Origin: Streptomyces longispororuber
GTDB lineage: Bacteria; Actinomycetota; Actinomycetes; Streptomycetales; Streptomycetaceae
Assembly (NCBI RefSeq): GCF_014656095.1
Contig: NZ_BNBT01000045.1
Location: 1 to 56,053, forward strand
Direction: 5' to 3'
Length of the DNA stretch: 56,053 nt
In this document: positions 33,640 through 42,820 of the stretch, one piece after another
Layout: every line of letters begins with the position of its first letter
How positions within the stretch are numbered: position 1 is the stretch's first letter
The notes under the pieces: generated by a model
Databases searched by the model: none
What the model saw: the letters and a program-made list of their open reading frames with translations, nothing else
Told to the model about the DNA's origin: nothing
Made by a program: the position numbers and the translations under genes

Positions 33640-35559
33640 TCAGCCGCCGTACAGCTCCTCGATCTCCTTCTCGTACGCCGCCTCCACCGCCCGCCGCTTG
33701 ATCTTCATCGACGGGGTGAGCAGTCCGTTGTCCTCCGTGAACTCCCCTTCCACCACGGCGAACCGGCGGATGGACTCGGCGCGGGAGACCGCCTCGTTGG
33801 CGTGGTCCACGGCCTGCTGGACGTGGGCGAGGAGCTGCGGGTCGCGGCAGAGCGCGGCCACCGGGGTGTCCGCGGGCCGCCCGCGCACGGCCAGCCAGTG
33901 CGCGAGGGCCTCCGGGTCGAGGGTGATCAGCGCGGCGACGTAGGGGCGGTTGTCGCCGACGACGACGCACTGGCCGAGGGGGGCGCGGCCGCGCAGCCGG
34001 TCCTCCAGGACCGAGGGGGACACGTTCTTGCCGCCCGCGGTGACGATCAGGTCCTTCTTGCGGCCGGTGATGGTGAGGTAACCCTCCTCGTCGAGGGAGC
34101 CCAGGTCCCCGGTGGCGAACCACCCGTCGGCCAGGGCCGCGGCGGTGGCCTCCGGATCGTTCCAGTACGAGGTGCAGACGATGCCGCCCTTGATCAGGAC
34201 CTCGCCGTCGTCGGCGACGCGTACCGCGGTGCCCGGCACGGGCAGGCCCACGGTGCCGGGGCGCGGGCGCAGCGGCGGGGTGACCGTGGCGGCGGCGGTG
34301 GTCTCGGTGAGGCCGTAGCCCTCGTAGATGACGATCCCGGCGGCATGGAAGAACAGGTTGAGCCGCTTGTCGAGCGGGGAGCCGCCGCTGATGGCGTAGC
34401 GCAGCCGACCGCCGACTTCTTTGCGGATGCGCCGGTAGACGAGCAGGTCGTACAGCGCCCAGGCGAGCCGCAGGCCGACGGAAGGGCCCGGTCCGGTGCC
34501 GAGGAAGCGCGCGAGGTACGCCTCGGCGAAGCGCACCCCGACCCGCTCCGCGCGGTCGAAGGAGGCGGCGCGCCCCATCCGCTCGGCGGTCGCGCGCCCC
34601 GTGGCGTGGATCTTCTCGAAGAGGTACGGCACGCCGACGACGAACGTCGGCCGGAACGCCCGCAGTTCGGGGCGCAGCTCGTCCGGCTTCACGCTCGGGC
34701 AGTGGCCGAGCTCTATCCGGGCGAGCAGGCAGGCGATCTGTATGGTGCGCCCGAGGATGTGCGCGAGGGGCAGGAAGAGCAGGGTGGCGGCCCGCTGCCC
34801 GGTGATCGCCTTGAAGACCGGGTGCAGCAGCTCGACGGTGTTGGCCGCCTCGGCGTACAGGTTGCCGTGCGTGAGCGCGCACCCCTTGGGGCGGCCGGTG
34901 GTGCCGGAGGTGTAGCAGAGGGTGGCCACGGTGTCCGGGGTGAGCGCGGCGCGCCGCGCGGTGACCTCCTCGTCGCCGATCCCCGCGCCGAGCCGGGCGA
35001 GTTCGAGGACCGCGCCGTCGTCGATCGTCCGCACGGACGGCGGGGCGTCGAGCCCGGCGACCGCCGCCCGCGCCGTCGCCGCGTTCTCCTCGGTCTCGGC
35101 GAAGAGCAGTCCCGCCCCGGAGTCCCGGACGATCCACTCGACCTGCGCGGCCGACGACGTGGCGTAGACCGGCACGGTCCTGCCGCCCGCCGCCCAGACG
35201 GCGAAGTCGAGCACCGCCCACTCGTAGCGCGTACGCGACATCAGGGCGACCCGGTCGCCCGGCGCGAGCCCGGCGGCGATCAGGCCCTTCGCGGCGGCGG
35301 TGACCTCGCGCGCGAACGCGGCGGCCGTGACGGGACGCCACCGCCCCGCCACCTTGCGGCGCAGCACCACGGCGTCGGGCGCCTCGGCGGCGTTGGTGAA
35401 GGGGATGTCGGCCGTGCTGCCGCTCCCGGCCGGCGCGACCAGGGCGGGGGTGCGGGCCTCGCGCACCACGCCGCGCGCGTCCCGGACCAGTTCGACCCGC
35501 GCGCGGTCCGCCAGGTCCCCGTGGCGCCGTGCCCGCTTCAGGTCCTTGCGTACGCCCAT
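33640..35559 (-). CDS. Long-chain acyl-CoA synthetase (AMP-forming)
   Basis: 639 residues, normal length. Adenylation motifs: LCYTSGTTGRPKGCALTHGN, YEGYGLTETTAAATVTPP, WFATGDLGSLDEEGYLTITGRKKDLIVTAGGKNVSP with the catalytic Lys region near the end. It resembles FadD15-type fatty-acid ligases, which activate fatty acids with ATP and CoA. Divergent from the GT-C gene. The 252-bp gap upstream holds no clear feature beyond a short open frame ending at 35741. Confidence 0.93.
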   Translation of the reverse strand: MGVRKDLKRARRHGDLADRARVELVRDARGVVREARTPALVAPAGSGSTADIPFTNAAEAPDAVVLRRKVAGRWRPVTAAAFAREVTAAAKGLIAAGLAPGDRVALMSRTRYEWAVLDFAVWAAGGRTVPVYATSSAAQVEWIVRDSGAGLLFAETEENAATARAAVAGLDAPPSVRTIDDGAVLELARLGAGIGDEEVTARRAALTPDTVATLCYTSGTTGRPKGCALTHGNLYAEAANTVELLHPVFKAITGQRAATLLFLPLAHILGRTIQIACLLARIELGHCPSVKPDELRPELRAFRPTFVVGVPYLFEKIHATGRATAERMGRAASFDRAERVGVRFAEAYLARFLGTGPGPSVGLRLAWALYDLLVYRRIRKEVGGRLRYAISGGSPLDKRLNLFFHAAGIVIYEGYGLTETTAAATVTPPLRPRPGTVGLPVPGTAVRVADDGEVLIKGGIVCTSYWNDPEATAAALADGWFATGDLGSLDEEGYLTITGRKKDLIVTAGGKNVSPSVLEDRLRGRAPLGQCVVVGDNRPYVAALITLDPEALAHWLAVRGRPADTPVAALCRDPQLLAHVQQAVDHANEAVSRAESIRRFAVVEGEFTEDNGLLTPSMKIKRRAVEAAYEKEIEELYGG

Positions 35560-35811
35560 GGCAGCTCCCGGTACGGGTCCGTGGTGCGGGTGCGTGCGTA
35601 CTTACCGTGGGGTCAACTTACCGAGACGTAGCCAGATTTCAACGGTCCGCGCAGAAGTCCGACGGCCCGCTGGCCCTCTGCGGCTTCGCGCCGTGGCGGG
35701 TCACCGAGGACGGGCTCTTCCACGCGTACGCCCGGGGGTGACCCGGGTGCGCCAGGGGGCAGCGGCGGCCATCCGTTCAAGGCCGCGCTGACCTGCGCCG
35801 AAGTAGCGTGC

Positions 35812-37587
35812 ATGACCTCTCTGCGCGTATCCGTCCGGGGCTCCGGCCCGCACGGCTCCCTCGTCGCGCCGGGCGCCGTCCGGCGCGACCGTCCCTGGCA
35901 CCTGGCGGTGTGCCTGCTGCCCGCGCTGGTCATCGTCTGCGCCGGGTACCGGCGGCGCTGGATGTCCGACGACGGGCACATCTACCTCCGCACCGTCCGG
36001 CAGGTCCTCGAAGGTCACGGGCCGGTGTTCAACGCGGGCGAGCGCGCCGAGGCCTCCACCGGGACGCTGTGGCAGTGGCTGCTGGTCCTCGCGGGGCTGC
36101 CCGGCGCCGACGTCGTGGCCGTGGCGGTGTACGGCGGGCTGCTGCTCACGGCGGCCGGGTTCGCGCTGGCGGCGTGGGGCGCGGCGCGGCTGCACACGCC
36201 GTCCGGGCCCGGGCGCCCGGGCGGGGCCTTCGGTGGTGCGGCCGCCTGGCCGCGCCACCCGTCCCGGACACCCGGCGGCGTCCTGCTGCCGCTCGGCGCC
36301 CTGGTGCCGCTCGCCCTGCCGCCCGTGTGGGACTTCGCCACCTCCGGCCTGGAGACGGGGCTCGCCACCTGCTGGATCGCGGGCTCCTGGCTGCTGCTCG
36401 TGGCCCGGCCGCGCGCGCTGGCCACCGCGTTCGTCCTCGGCCTCGGTCCGTTCGTCCGGCCCGACCTGGCCCTGGTGTCGGCCGTGTTCCTGGGCGCGCA
36501 GTGGCTGACCGCGCGCCCCTCGCGGCGCGGCGCGCTGGCGGGGGCGGCGGCCGCGGGCGCGCTGCCCGTCGCGTACGAGGTCTTCCGCATGGGCTACTAC
36601 GGGCACCTGATGCCGCTGCCCGGCGTCACCAAGGAGGCCTCGGCCAGCCTGTGGGGGCGCGGGGCCGCCTACTTCGCGGACTTCGCGGGCCCCTACCTGC
36701 TCTGGCTGCCCGCCCTGTTCATCGTGGCGGCCGTGCTGCCCGCGCGGCGCGACGGGCGCCCGGTGCCGCTCGTGCCGGCGTTCGCGCCCGTCGTCGCCGG
36801 GCTGCTGTGCTGGGCGTACGTCGTCAAGGTCGGCGGGGACTTCATGCACGCGCGGATGTTCCTGCCGGGGCTTCTGCTGCTCGTGCTGCCGGTGTTCGTG
36901 GTGCCCGCCACGCGCGCGTGGACCCTCGCGACCGCCACCGTCCTGGTGTGGGCCGCGGTGTGCGCGGCCTGGCTGCGGGTCCCGTACGAGGGGCTGATCG
37001 GGCCGCGCGGCATCGCCGACGAGCGCGGCGTGTACGTGCGGCAGAACGCGGCCGCGCACCCGCTGCGGCACACCTTCGCCGGGTTCCGGGGCAACGCGGC
37101 GTACGCGCGCGAGGTGCGGGAGGCGGCGCGGATCGGGGCGCCCACGCTGTTCCTGGCCCGCACCCGGGTGGAGGCCGCGGCGCCCTCGGTCACCGGCGCC
37201 TACGCCACGCTCGGCCTGAACGGCGCCGTGGTCCCCCTCGACGGGGCCGCCCTCGACCCGATCGGCCTCGCCTACCCCCTGGCGGCCCACTCGCAGCGCG
37301 TCGCGCACGCGCGCGTGGGCCACGACAAGCGGCTGCCGGACGAGTGGATCGTCGCCGACCGGGGCACCGACGACCTGCCGCCCGGCCTCGACCCCGCCCG
37401 GGTGGCCGCCGCACGCCGGGCCCTGGGCTGCGGCCCGCTGGCCGAGCTGCGGGCCGCCACCCGGGCGCCCCTCACCGCGGGCCGCTTCCTGCGCAACGCG
37501 GCCGGGGCGCTGGAGCGCACCTCGTTCCGCTTCCCGAACGACCCGGTGCGGGCCGAACGGAAGCTGTGCGGGCCGGGCGCGCCCTGA
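35812..37587 (+). CDS. GT-C-type membrane glycosyltransferase-like protein (AftB/ZomB family)
   Basis: 591 residues with about nine to ten membrane helices. After the first helix comes RRRWMSDDGHIYLRTVRQVLEGHGPVFNAGERAEASTGTLW, carrying the acidic pair expected of GT-C enzymes in the first outer loop. VTKEASASLWGRG and VVKVGGDFMHARMFLPGLLLL match the AftB/ZomB arabinosyltransferase-like family, with a ~170-residue C-terminal extracytoplasmic part. It would use a polyprenyl-linked sugar donor at the outer face of the membrane. Sugar and acceptor are unknown. Confidence 0.85.
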   Translation: MTSLRVSVRGSGPHGSLVAPGAVRRDRPWHLAVCLLPALVIVCAGYRRRWMSDDGHIYLRTVRQVLEGHGPVFNAGERAEASTGTLWQWLLVLAGLPGADVVAVAVYGGLLLTAAGFALAAWGAARLHTPSGPGRPGGAFGGAAAWPRHPSRTPGGVLLPLGALVPLALPPVWDFATSGLETGLATCWIAGSWLLLVARPRALATAFVLGLGPFVRPDLALVSAVFLGAQWLTARPSRRGALAGAAAAGALPVAYEVFRMGYYGHLMPLPGVTKEASASLWGRGAAYFADFAGPYLLWLPALFIVAAVLPARRDGRPVPLVPAFAPVVAGLLCWAYVVKVGGDFMHARMFLPGLLLLVLPVFVVPATRAWTLATATVLVWAAVCAAWLRVPYEGLIGPRGIADERGVYVRQNAAAHPLRHTFAGFRGNAAYAREVREAARIGAPTLFLARTRVEAAAPSVTGAYATLGLNGAVVPLDGAALDPIGLAYPLAAHSQRVAHARVGHDKRLPDEWIVADRGTDDLPPGLDPARVAAARRALGCGPLAELRAATRAPLTAGRFLRNAAGALERTSFRFPNDPVRAERKLCGPGAP

Positions 37588-37644
37588 GGCTCGAGGACAC
37601 CAGGTCGCTCGGGTCCCACAGGTCTCGCAAGTCGCTCAGGCCCC

Positions 37645-38625
37645 TCAGGACACGACGTCCTTACGGGCGAAGCCCCGGAACGCCAGGGCCAGCAGGACGA
37701 CCGCGTACGTCACGGACACCGCGGCGCCCTGGAGCATGCCCGCCCACTCCGGGGTGGGCTGGAAGACGTCCGCCCAGGCGAACTGCCAGTGCGCGGGCAG
37801 GAAGTCCCGCCAGTGGCCGAGCGCGGTCACCGCGTCCAGGACGTTGCCCGCGATGGTCAGGCCGACCGCGCCGCCGACCGCGCCGAGCGGCGCGTCCGTC
37901 TTCGTGGAGAGCCAGAACGCGAGCCCCGCGGTGACGAGCTGGGAGGCGAAGACGTAGGCGACGACGACCGCGAGCCGGCGCACGGCCGTGGCCGCGTCCA
38001 GCGCGCCGCCGGTGGGGATCTCCAGCGGCCCCCAGCCGTAGGCGGCCGTGCCGACGGCCAGTGCGACCAGCGGGAGCAGCACCATCGCCGCGGCGCTCAG
38101 GCCGAGGCCGACGACCAGCTTGGACCACAGCAGCCGGGCCCGGGGCACGGGTGCGGCGAGCAGGTAGCGCAGGCTGGACCAGCCCGCCTCGGCGGCCACG
38201 GTGTCGCCGCAGAACAGCGCGACCGGGATGACGAGCAGGAAGCCCGCCGACACGAACAGGCACGTCGCGGCGAAGTTCACCCCCGACGCCGTGGCCGTGT
38301 CCATGAGGGTGACCTCGTCGTTGCGCCCGCCCGGCGACCCGGCGACCGCGAAGGCGAGCCACAGCACCAGCGGCAGCAGCGCGAGGACACCGCCCATGAC
38401 GAGCGTGCGCCGCCGCTTGAGCTGGCGGATCGCCTCCACGCGCAGCGGCAGCGTACGGCCGGGGCGGTAGCCGGGCGCGGTGACCGCGGGGGCGGCGGTG
38501 TCCGTGGTGTGCACGGCGTGCGCGGTGGCCGTGGTCGCCGTGGTGTCCGTGGTGTGCGCGGAGCCGCCCGGCGGTGCCTCGCGGGGCTCGCCGGTGGTCT
38601 CCGCCGTGTCCTGTGGGGCCGTCAC
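37645..38625 (-). CDS. ABC transporter permease (ABC-2 type)
   Basis: 326 residues. A Thr/His/Ala-rich N-terminal ~60 residues (TTDTTATTATAHAVHTTD) precedes six membrane helices (TLVMGGVLALLPLVLWLAFAVAG and so on). GGAGGAGG lies 5 nt before the GTG at 38625, which overlaps the stop of the hydrolase-ATPase gene. It is the membrane half of that transporter. Substrate unknown. Confidence 0.88.
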   Translation of the reverse strand: MTAPQDTAETTGEPREAPPGGSAHTTDTTATTATAHAVHTTDTAAPAVTAPGYRPGRTLPLRVEAIRQLKRRRTLVMGGVLALLPLVLWLAFAVAGSPGGRNDEVTLMDTATASGVNFAATCLFVSAGFLLVIPVALFCGDTVAAEAGWSSLRYLLAAPVPRARLLWSKLVVGLGLSAAAMVLLPLVALAVGTAAYGWGPLEIPTGGALDAATAVRRLAVVVAYVFASQLVTAGLAFWLSTKTDAPLGAVGGAVGLTIAGNVLDAVTALGHWRDFLPAHWQFAWADVFQPTPEWAGMLQGAAVSVTYAVVLLALAFRGFARKDVVS

Positions 38626-41309
38626 GCCGCACCTCCTCCGATCAGGGTCAGGAACGCGTCCTCCAGGCGCCGGTGCGGCCCCAGGGACTCCACCGGCACC
38701 TCCAGGCGGACCAGCTCGGGCAGCAGCGCCGCGCCCGTCGCCCCGGGGCCGCCGTCGAGCCGCACCAGGAGCCCGCCCTCGGTGCGGGCCGCGGACGCCA
38801 CGCCCGGGAGCGAGGCCACCTTCTCCACCAGCGGGTCGGGGACGTCCGCGGCCAGGCCGACGAGGAGCGTGTCCCCGGTGCCGACGATCTCCTCGACGGG
38901 GCCCGCCTGCACGAGCCGGCCGCGGTCCATGACGACCAGGTGGGTGCAGGACTGCTCGACCTCGGCGAGGAGGTGGCTGGAGACGATGACCGTGCGGCCG
39001 CCCGCCGCGTACCGGATCATCACCTCGCGCATCTCGCGGATCTGGGGCGGGTCGAGGCCGTTGGTCGGCTCGTCCAGGATCAGCAGGTCGGGCAGGCCCA
39101 GCATGGCCTGCGCCAGGGCGAGGCGCTGGCGCATGCCCTGGGAGTACGTCCGCACGGCGCGGGCGAGGGCGTCGCCGAGCCCGGCGATCTCCAGGGCCTC
39201 GTCCAGGTGCGCGTCCTCGGCGGGGCGGCCGGTGGCCCGCCAGTACAGCTCCAGGTTCTCCCGGCCCGACAGGTGCGGCAGGAACCCGGCGCCCTCGACG
39301 AACGCGCCGACCCGGGACAGCACGGGCGCGCCAGGGCGGACGGCACGGCCGAAGACGCGGATCTCGCCCGCGTCGGGGCGGATGAGGCCCATGAGCATGC
39401 GCAGGGTGGTGGTCTTGCCCGCGCCGTTCGGCCCGAGGAGGCCGAGGACCTGGCCCCGCTCGACGCGGAACGACAGGTCGCGCACCGCGTACCGGTCGGT
39501 GGACTTCGCGTACCGCTTGCTCAGGCCGGTGATCTGGAGCGGCACACCCGCGAGGTCCGGGTCCGGCGCCGGGGCCGCGACGCGGCGGCGGCCGAGGAGC
39601 AGCAGGGCCGCCGCGACGCCCGCGCCGGTCAGCGGCAGCCACCACACCCAGGCGGGCAGCGGCGCGGCGGCCGTGTCCACGCCGGGGGCCGTGGGCACCT
39701 TCAGGCCGCTCTCGACCGCCACGGTGTACGCGGCCGGCGCGGCCGGGGAGGCGTACCCGAGGTCGGTGGCGGCGAGGACCAGGCGCAGCCGGTGGCCCTT
39801 CTTCAGCTCGTGGTCGACGGCGGGCAGCGTCAGCTCGACGTCCTCGCCGTCGACGGCCTCGCCGATCCGCACCGGGGCGACGAGCTGCGCGGGCAGCACC
39901 TGGCGGCCCCCGGGCCCGACGTCGTACACCTTCCCGAAGAGCACGGTGTCCGCGCTCGCGGACTTCACGCGCACCCGCACGGTGGGGGTGCCGGTGATCC
40001 GCAGGTCCCCGGTGAGCGGCCGCGACTCGAACGCGGCGTACTGCCCGGGCACGTCGAGCGAGACGCCGACGCCGAGCGCGGACAGCCGCGCCAGGCCGTT
40101 CCCGCCCGCGGCGCCGAGGCCCGGCAGGCCGGAGACGGCGGGCGGCGCGCCGCCCGCGGGGTTGTCGAAGGTCTGCGGGCGCCCGGCGAGCGGCACCTCG
40201 CGCACGTCGCCCGTGAGCCCCGGGTAGCGGTCGCCGCCGGCGCCGCGCAGGGTGGCGGCGCCGTCGGTGGAGTCGATGCCTCCGGTGCGGGTGACGCGGA
40301 AGGCGGGGCCGGTGGCCGCGCCCTTGTCGTCCTTCAGGTAGCGGTCGAACCAGGAGGTGACCCGTCCGGCGACGCGGTCGGTCTCCTTGTCGCCGCCGTC
40401 GTGGCCGCCCGCGATCCAGTCGACCGCGACGGGCGCGTGGTTGGCGCGGATGGCCTTGGCCATGGCGTCGGCCTGGTCGAGCGGGAACAGCGAGTCCCGC
40501 TGGCCCTGCACGATCAGCGCGGGCACCGTGATCCGGTCGCCGACGGCGGCGGGGCTGCGCCCGGCGAGCAGGGCGCGGGCCTTCGCGTCGGGCTTCCCGG
40601 ACACCGCCACGCGCTCGTACATCGCGCACAGGCGGGGCTGGAAGCGGTCGCAGCCGCCGCCCGCGCTCAGGAACATCCCGGCCCACTGCTTCTTGAAGAC
40701 GCCGCGCGGGAACAGCGCGTCGGCCAGGTTCCAGTACGTCATCGCCGGGGCGATCGCGTCGACCCGGTCGTCGTGCCCGGCGGCGAGCAGCGCGACCGCG
40801 CCGCCGTAGGAGGCACCCGTGACGCCCACGCGCGGGTCGCCGCCCTTGTCGAGGAGGACCTCGGGGCGCTGCGCCAGCCAGTCGACGAGCCGGGACACGT
40901 CGGCGACCTCGCCCTCGGGGTCGTTGAGCCCGATCCGGCCGGTGGACCTGCCGAAGCCGCGCGCCGACCAGGTCAGGACCGCGTACCCGTCGCGGGCCAG
41001 GCGCTCGGCCTGCTCGCGGACGTCGTCCTTGCTGCCGCCGAAGCCGTGCCCGATGAGCACGGCGGGGCGCCGGGTCCCGGGGTCGCCGGCCGTGAAGTAC
41101 GACGTGTCGATCCGCACCTTCCTGCCCTCGTCGTGGCCGGTGGTCAGGACGCGGTCCGAGCGGCGCACGGCGGGTCCGTCGCCGGAGGCGAGCGCGGTCC
41201 AGGTGCCCGCTCCCGCGAGCACCACGACGGCGGCCGCGGCGGCGCCCAGCCGCCGCGGCGTCCGCAGCGCCGCCTTCCAGGCTCCGGCCCGGGGCAGTCG
41301 TAGATCCAT
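38622..41309 (-). CDS. Extracytoplasmic alpha/beta-hydrolase fused to ABC ATPase
   Basis: 895 residues. Helix 1 (~20-42) puts residues ~45-550 outside the cell. There a CocE/X-Pro dipeptidyl-peptidase-like hydrolase has VTGASYGG (Ser167), Asp272 (QGQRDSLFP) and His303 (AGGHDGG), plus the C-terminal beta-sandwich (VRVRVKSASADT). Helix 2 (~553-573) returns to the cytoplasm, where an ABC ATPase has LLGPNGAGKTTT (Walker A 626-633), YSQGMRQRLALAQ and LLILDEPTNGLD. The permease is the next gene, coupled. Hydrolysis outside and ATP use inside in one chain is unusual. Confidence 0.92.
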   Translation of the reverse strand: MDLRLPRAGAWKAALRTPRRLGAAAAAVVVLAGAGTWTALASGDGPAVRRSDRVLTTGHDEGRKVRIDTSYFTAGDPGTRRPAVLIGHGFGGSKDDVREQAERLARDGYAVLTWSARGFGRSTGRIGLNDPEGEVADVSRLVDWLAQRPEVLLDKGGDPRVGVTGASYGGAVALLAAGHDDRVDAIAPAMTYWNLADALFPRGVFKKQWAGMFLSAGGGCDRFQPRLCAMYERVAVSGKPDAKARALLAGRSPAAVGDRITVPALIVQGQRDSLFPLDQADAMAKAIRANHAPVAVDWIAGGHDGGDKETDRVAGRVTSWFDRYLKDDKGAATGPAFRVTRTGGIDSTDGAATLRGAGGDRYPGLTGDVREVPLAGRPQTFDNPAGGAPPAVSGLPGLGAAGGNGLARLSALGVGVSLDVPGQYAAFESRPLTGDLRITGTPTVRVRVKSASADTVLFGKVYDVGPGGRQVLPAQLVAPVRIGEAVDGEDVELTLPAVDHELKKGHRLRLVLAATDLGYASPAAPAAYTVAVESGLKVPTAPGVDTAAAPLPAWVWWLPLTGAGVAAALLLLGRRRVAAPAPDPDLAGVPLQITGLSKRYAKSTDRYAVRDLSFRVERGQVLGLLGPNGAGKTTTLRMLMGLIRPDAGEIRVFGRAVRPGAPVLSRVGAFVEGAGFLPHLSGRENLELYWRATGRPAEDAHLDEALEIAGLGDALARAVRTYSQGMRQRLALAQAMLGLPDLLILDEPTNGLDPPQIREMREVMIRYAAGGRTVIVSSHLLAEVEQSCTHLVVMDRGRLVQAGPVEEIVGTGDTLLVGLAADVPDPLVEKVASLPGVASAARTEGGLLVRLDGGPGATGAALLPELVRLEVPVESLGPHRRLEDAFLTLIGGGAA

Positions 41310-41465
41310 GCGACAACGGTACGGGCGCCCGCCGGCGACCGGGGCGGCCCCCGGTCGGAACCCCGGGGCCTCCCCGGGGAGTACGGCGGGCGCCCCGCGT
41401 ACGGCACCGGCGGTAGCCGCCCGGCGCGGGGCGCCAACTGTCAGGGGCGCCTAGGCTGTTGGCCC

Positions 41466-42716
41466 ATGACATCCCTGCCTGCGGCATCCGAGGAGACCCC
41501 CGACCCGCTGACGTCCCTGGCCGTCGGCCAGCGCTCCCTGGGCGACCCGTCCGCCCGCTTCCCGCTGTGGCCGCCGCTGACGGAGGGCTGCCCGGTCACG
41601 TCCACGGAGTCGGTCGCCCACCCCGTGGAGGTCGACTACGCCTACGACCGGGTGCCCGGCGGCTTCTTCACGCCGAAGGCCGCCGCCGCCCGGCCGCGCG
41701 GCCACGAGCGCTGGGCACCGCTCCTGCCGCCGCTGGCCGCCCCGTCCCTCGCCGAGGGCGGTACGCCGCTGCTGCCTCTCGAAGACGGCGTCTGGATCAA
41801 GGACGAGTCCCGCAACCCCACCTGGAGCCACAAGGACCGGCTCAACCGGGTCACCGTGAGCGCGGCCGTCGGCGCGGGCGCGCCCGGCGTGGTCGTCGCC
41901 TCCTCCGGCAACCACGGCGCGTCGGCGGCCGCGTATGCGGCGCGGGCCGGACTGCCGTGCGCCGTCCTGACCTCGCCGGACGTGCCGCCCGCCGTCGACG
42001 CGTTCCTGCGCGCGTACGGGGCGACCGTGCTGCACGTGCCCGACGGGGACCGCTGGCCCCTGATGCGGCGCGTCGTCGAGCGGACCGGCTACCACCCCGT
42101 CAGCAACCTCACGCCCGCCGCGCACACCGGGCACGGTTTCGGCCCCGAGGGCTACAAGACGCTGGCGTACGAGGTCTACACGGACCTCGGCGTCGTCCCG
42201 CGCGCGGTGTTCGTGCCGACGGGCTACGGGGAGCTGCTGTTCGGCGTCTGGAAGGGCTTCGCCGAGCTGGTGCGGCTCGGGTACGGGCCGCGGGTGCCGC
42301 GCCTGTACGCCTGCGAGCCCGCCGCCGGGGGCCCGCTGGCCGCGGCCGTGCGCGCCGGGACGCCCGCCGCGCGGGTCCCCGTCGGGGAGACCGCCGCGTA
42401 CGCCATCGCCTGCCCGGTGGGGAGTCCGCGGGGCGTGGTCGCGGTGCGGGAGAGCGGGGGGTCGGCGCTGCTCGTGTCGGACGCGGAGATGGCCTCTGCG
42501 CGGGGGGAGCTGGCGCGGGGCGGGCTCTGGGCGGAGCTGTCCGCGGCGGCGGGGCTCGCGGGGCTGCGGCAGCTCGGTCCCGTGCCCGGGGAGGGGCCGG
42601 TGGTGTGCGTGGTCACGTCCAGCGGGTTCAAGGACCGCGAGCTGCTGCCCGGGCCCGGGCGCCAGGTGGTGGCGGAGGCCGACTGGGACGCGGTGGTGCG
42701 CAGCCTGGGCGGGTGA
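41466..42716 (+). CDS. Threonine synthase-like PLP-dependent enzyme
   Basis: 416 residues. PLP fold type II: the Schiff-base lysine is in NPTWSHKDRLNRV and the phosphate loop is VASSGNHGASAAAYAARAGL, with a glycine-rich site near VPTGYGELLFG. Family members eliminate or replace groups at the beta or gamma carbon of amino acids. It is more divergent than the housekeeping ThrC, so its substrate may be different. It stands alone, divergent to the ABC pair. Confidence 0.85.
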   Translation: MTSLPAASEETPDPLTSLAVGQRSLGDPSARFPLWPPLTEGCPVTSTESVAHPVEVDYAYDRVPGGFFTPKAAAARPRGHERWAPLLPPLAAPSLAEGGTPLLPLEDGVWIKDESRNPTWSHKDRLNRVTVSAAVGAGAPGVVVASSGNHGASAAAYAARAGLPCAVLTSPDVPPAVDAFLRAYGATVLHVPDGDRWPLMRRVVERTGYHPVSNLTPAAHTGHGFGPEGYKTLAYEVYTDLGVVPRAVFVPTGYGELLFGVWKGFAELVRLGYGPRVPRLYACEPAAGGPLAAAVRAGTPAARVPVGETAAYAIACPVGSPRGVVAVRESGGSALLVSDAEMASARGELARGGLWAELSAAAGLAGLRQLGPVPGEGPVVCVVTSSGFKDRELLPGPGRQVVAEADWDAVVRSLGG

Positions 42717-42820
42717 CCCTGCCGGGGGCTCTCCCCAATCCCGCCCTTTTCCAATGTTTCAGAGTGACACCTTTGAAGTGGTCGAGTTATGGCGGTATCT
42801 ACGTAGGTCAGGGACGCTAG

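Noticed and set aside
35529..35741. Short plus-strand frame upstream of the GT-C gene
   Set aside because: Overlaps the start of the acyl-CoA synthetase gene, has no ribosome site and no recognisable motif.
37645..41487. 1280-codon minus-strand frame across the ABC genes
   Set aside because: Only the last ~326 codons (permease) are real in this frame; the rest is low-complexity shadow of the hydrolase-ATPase gene.
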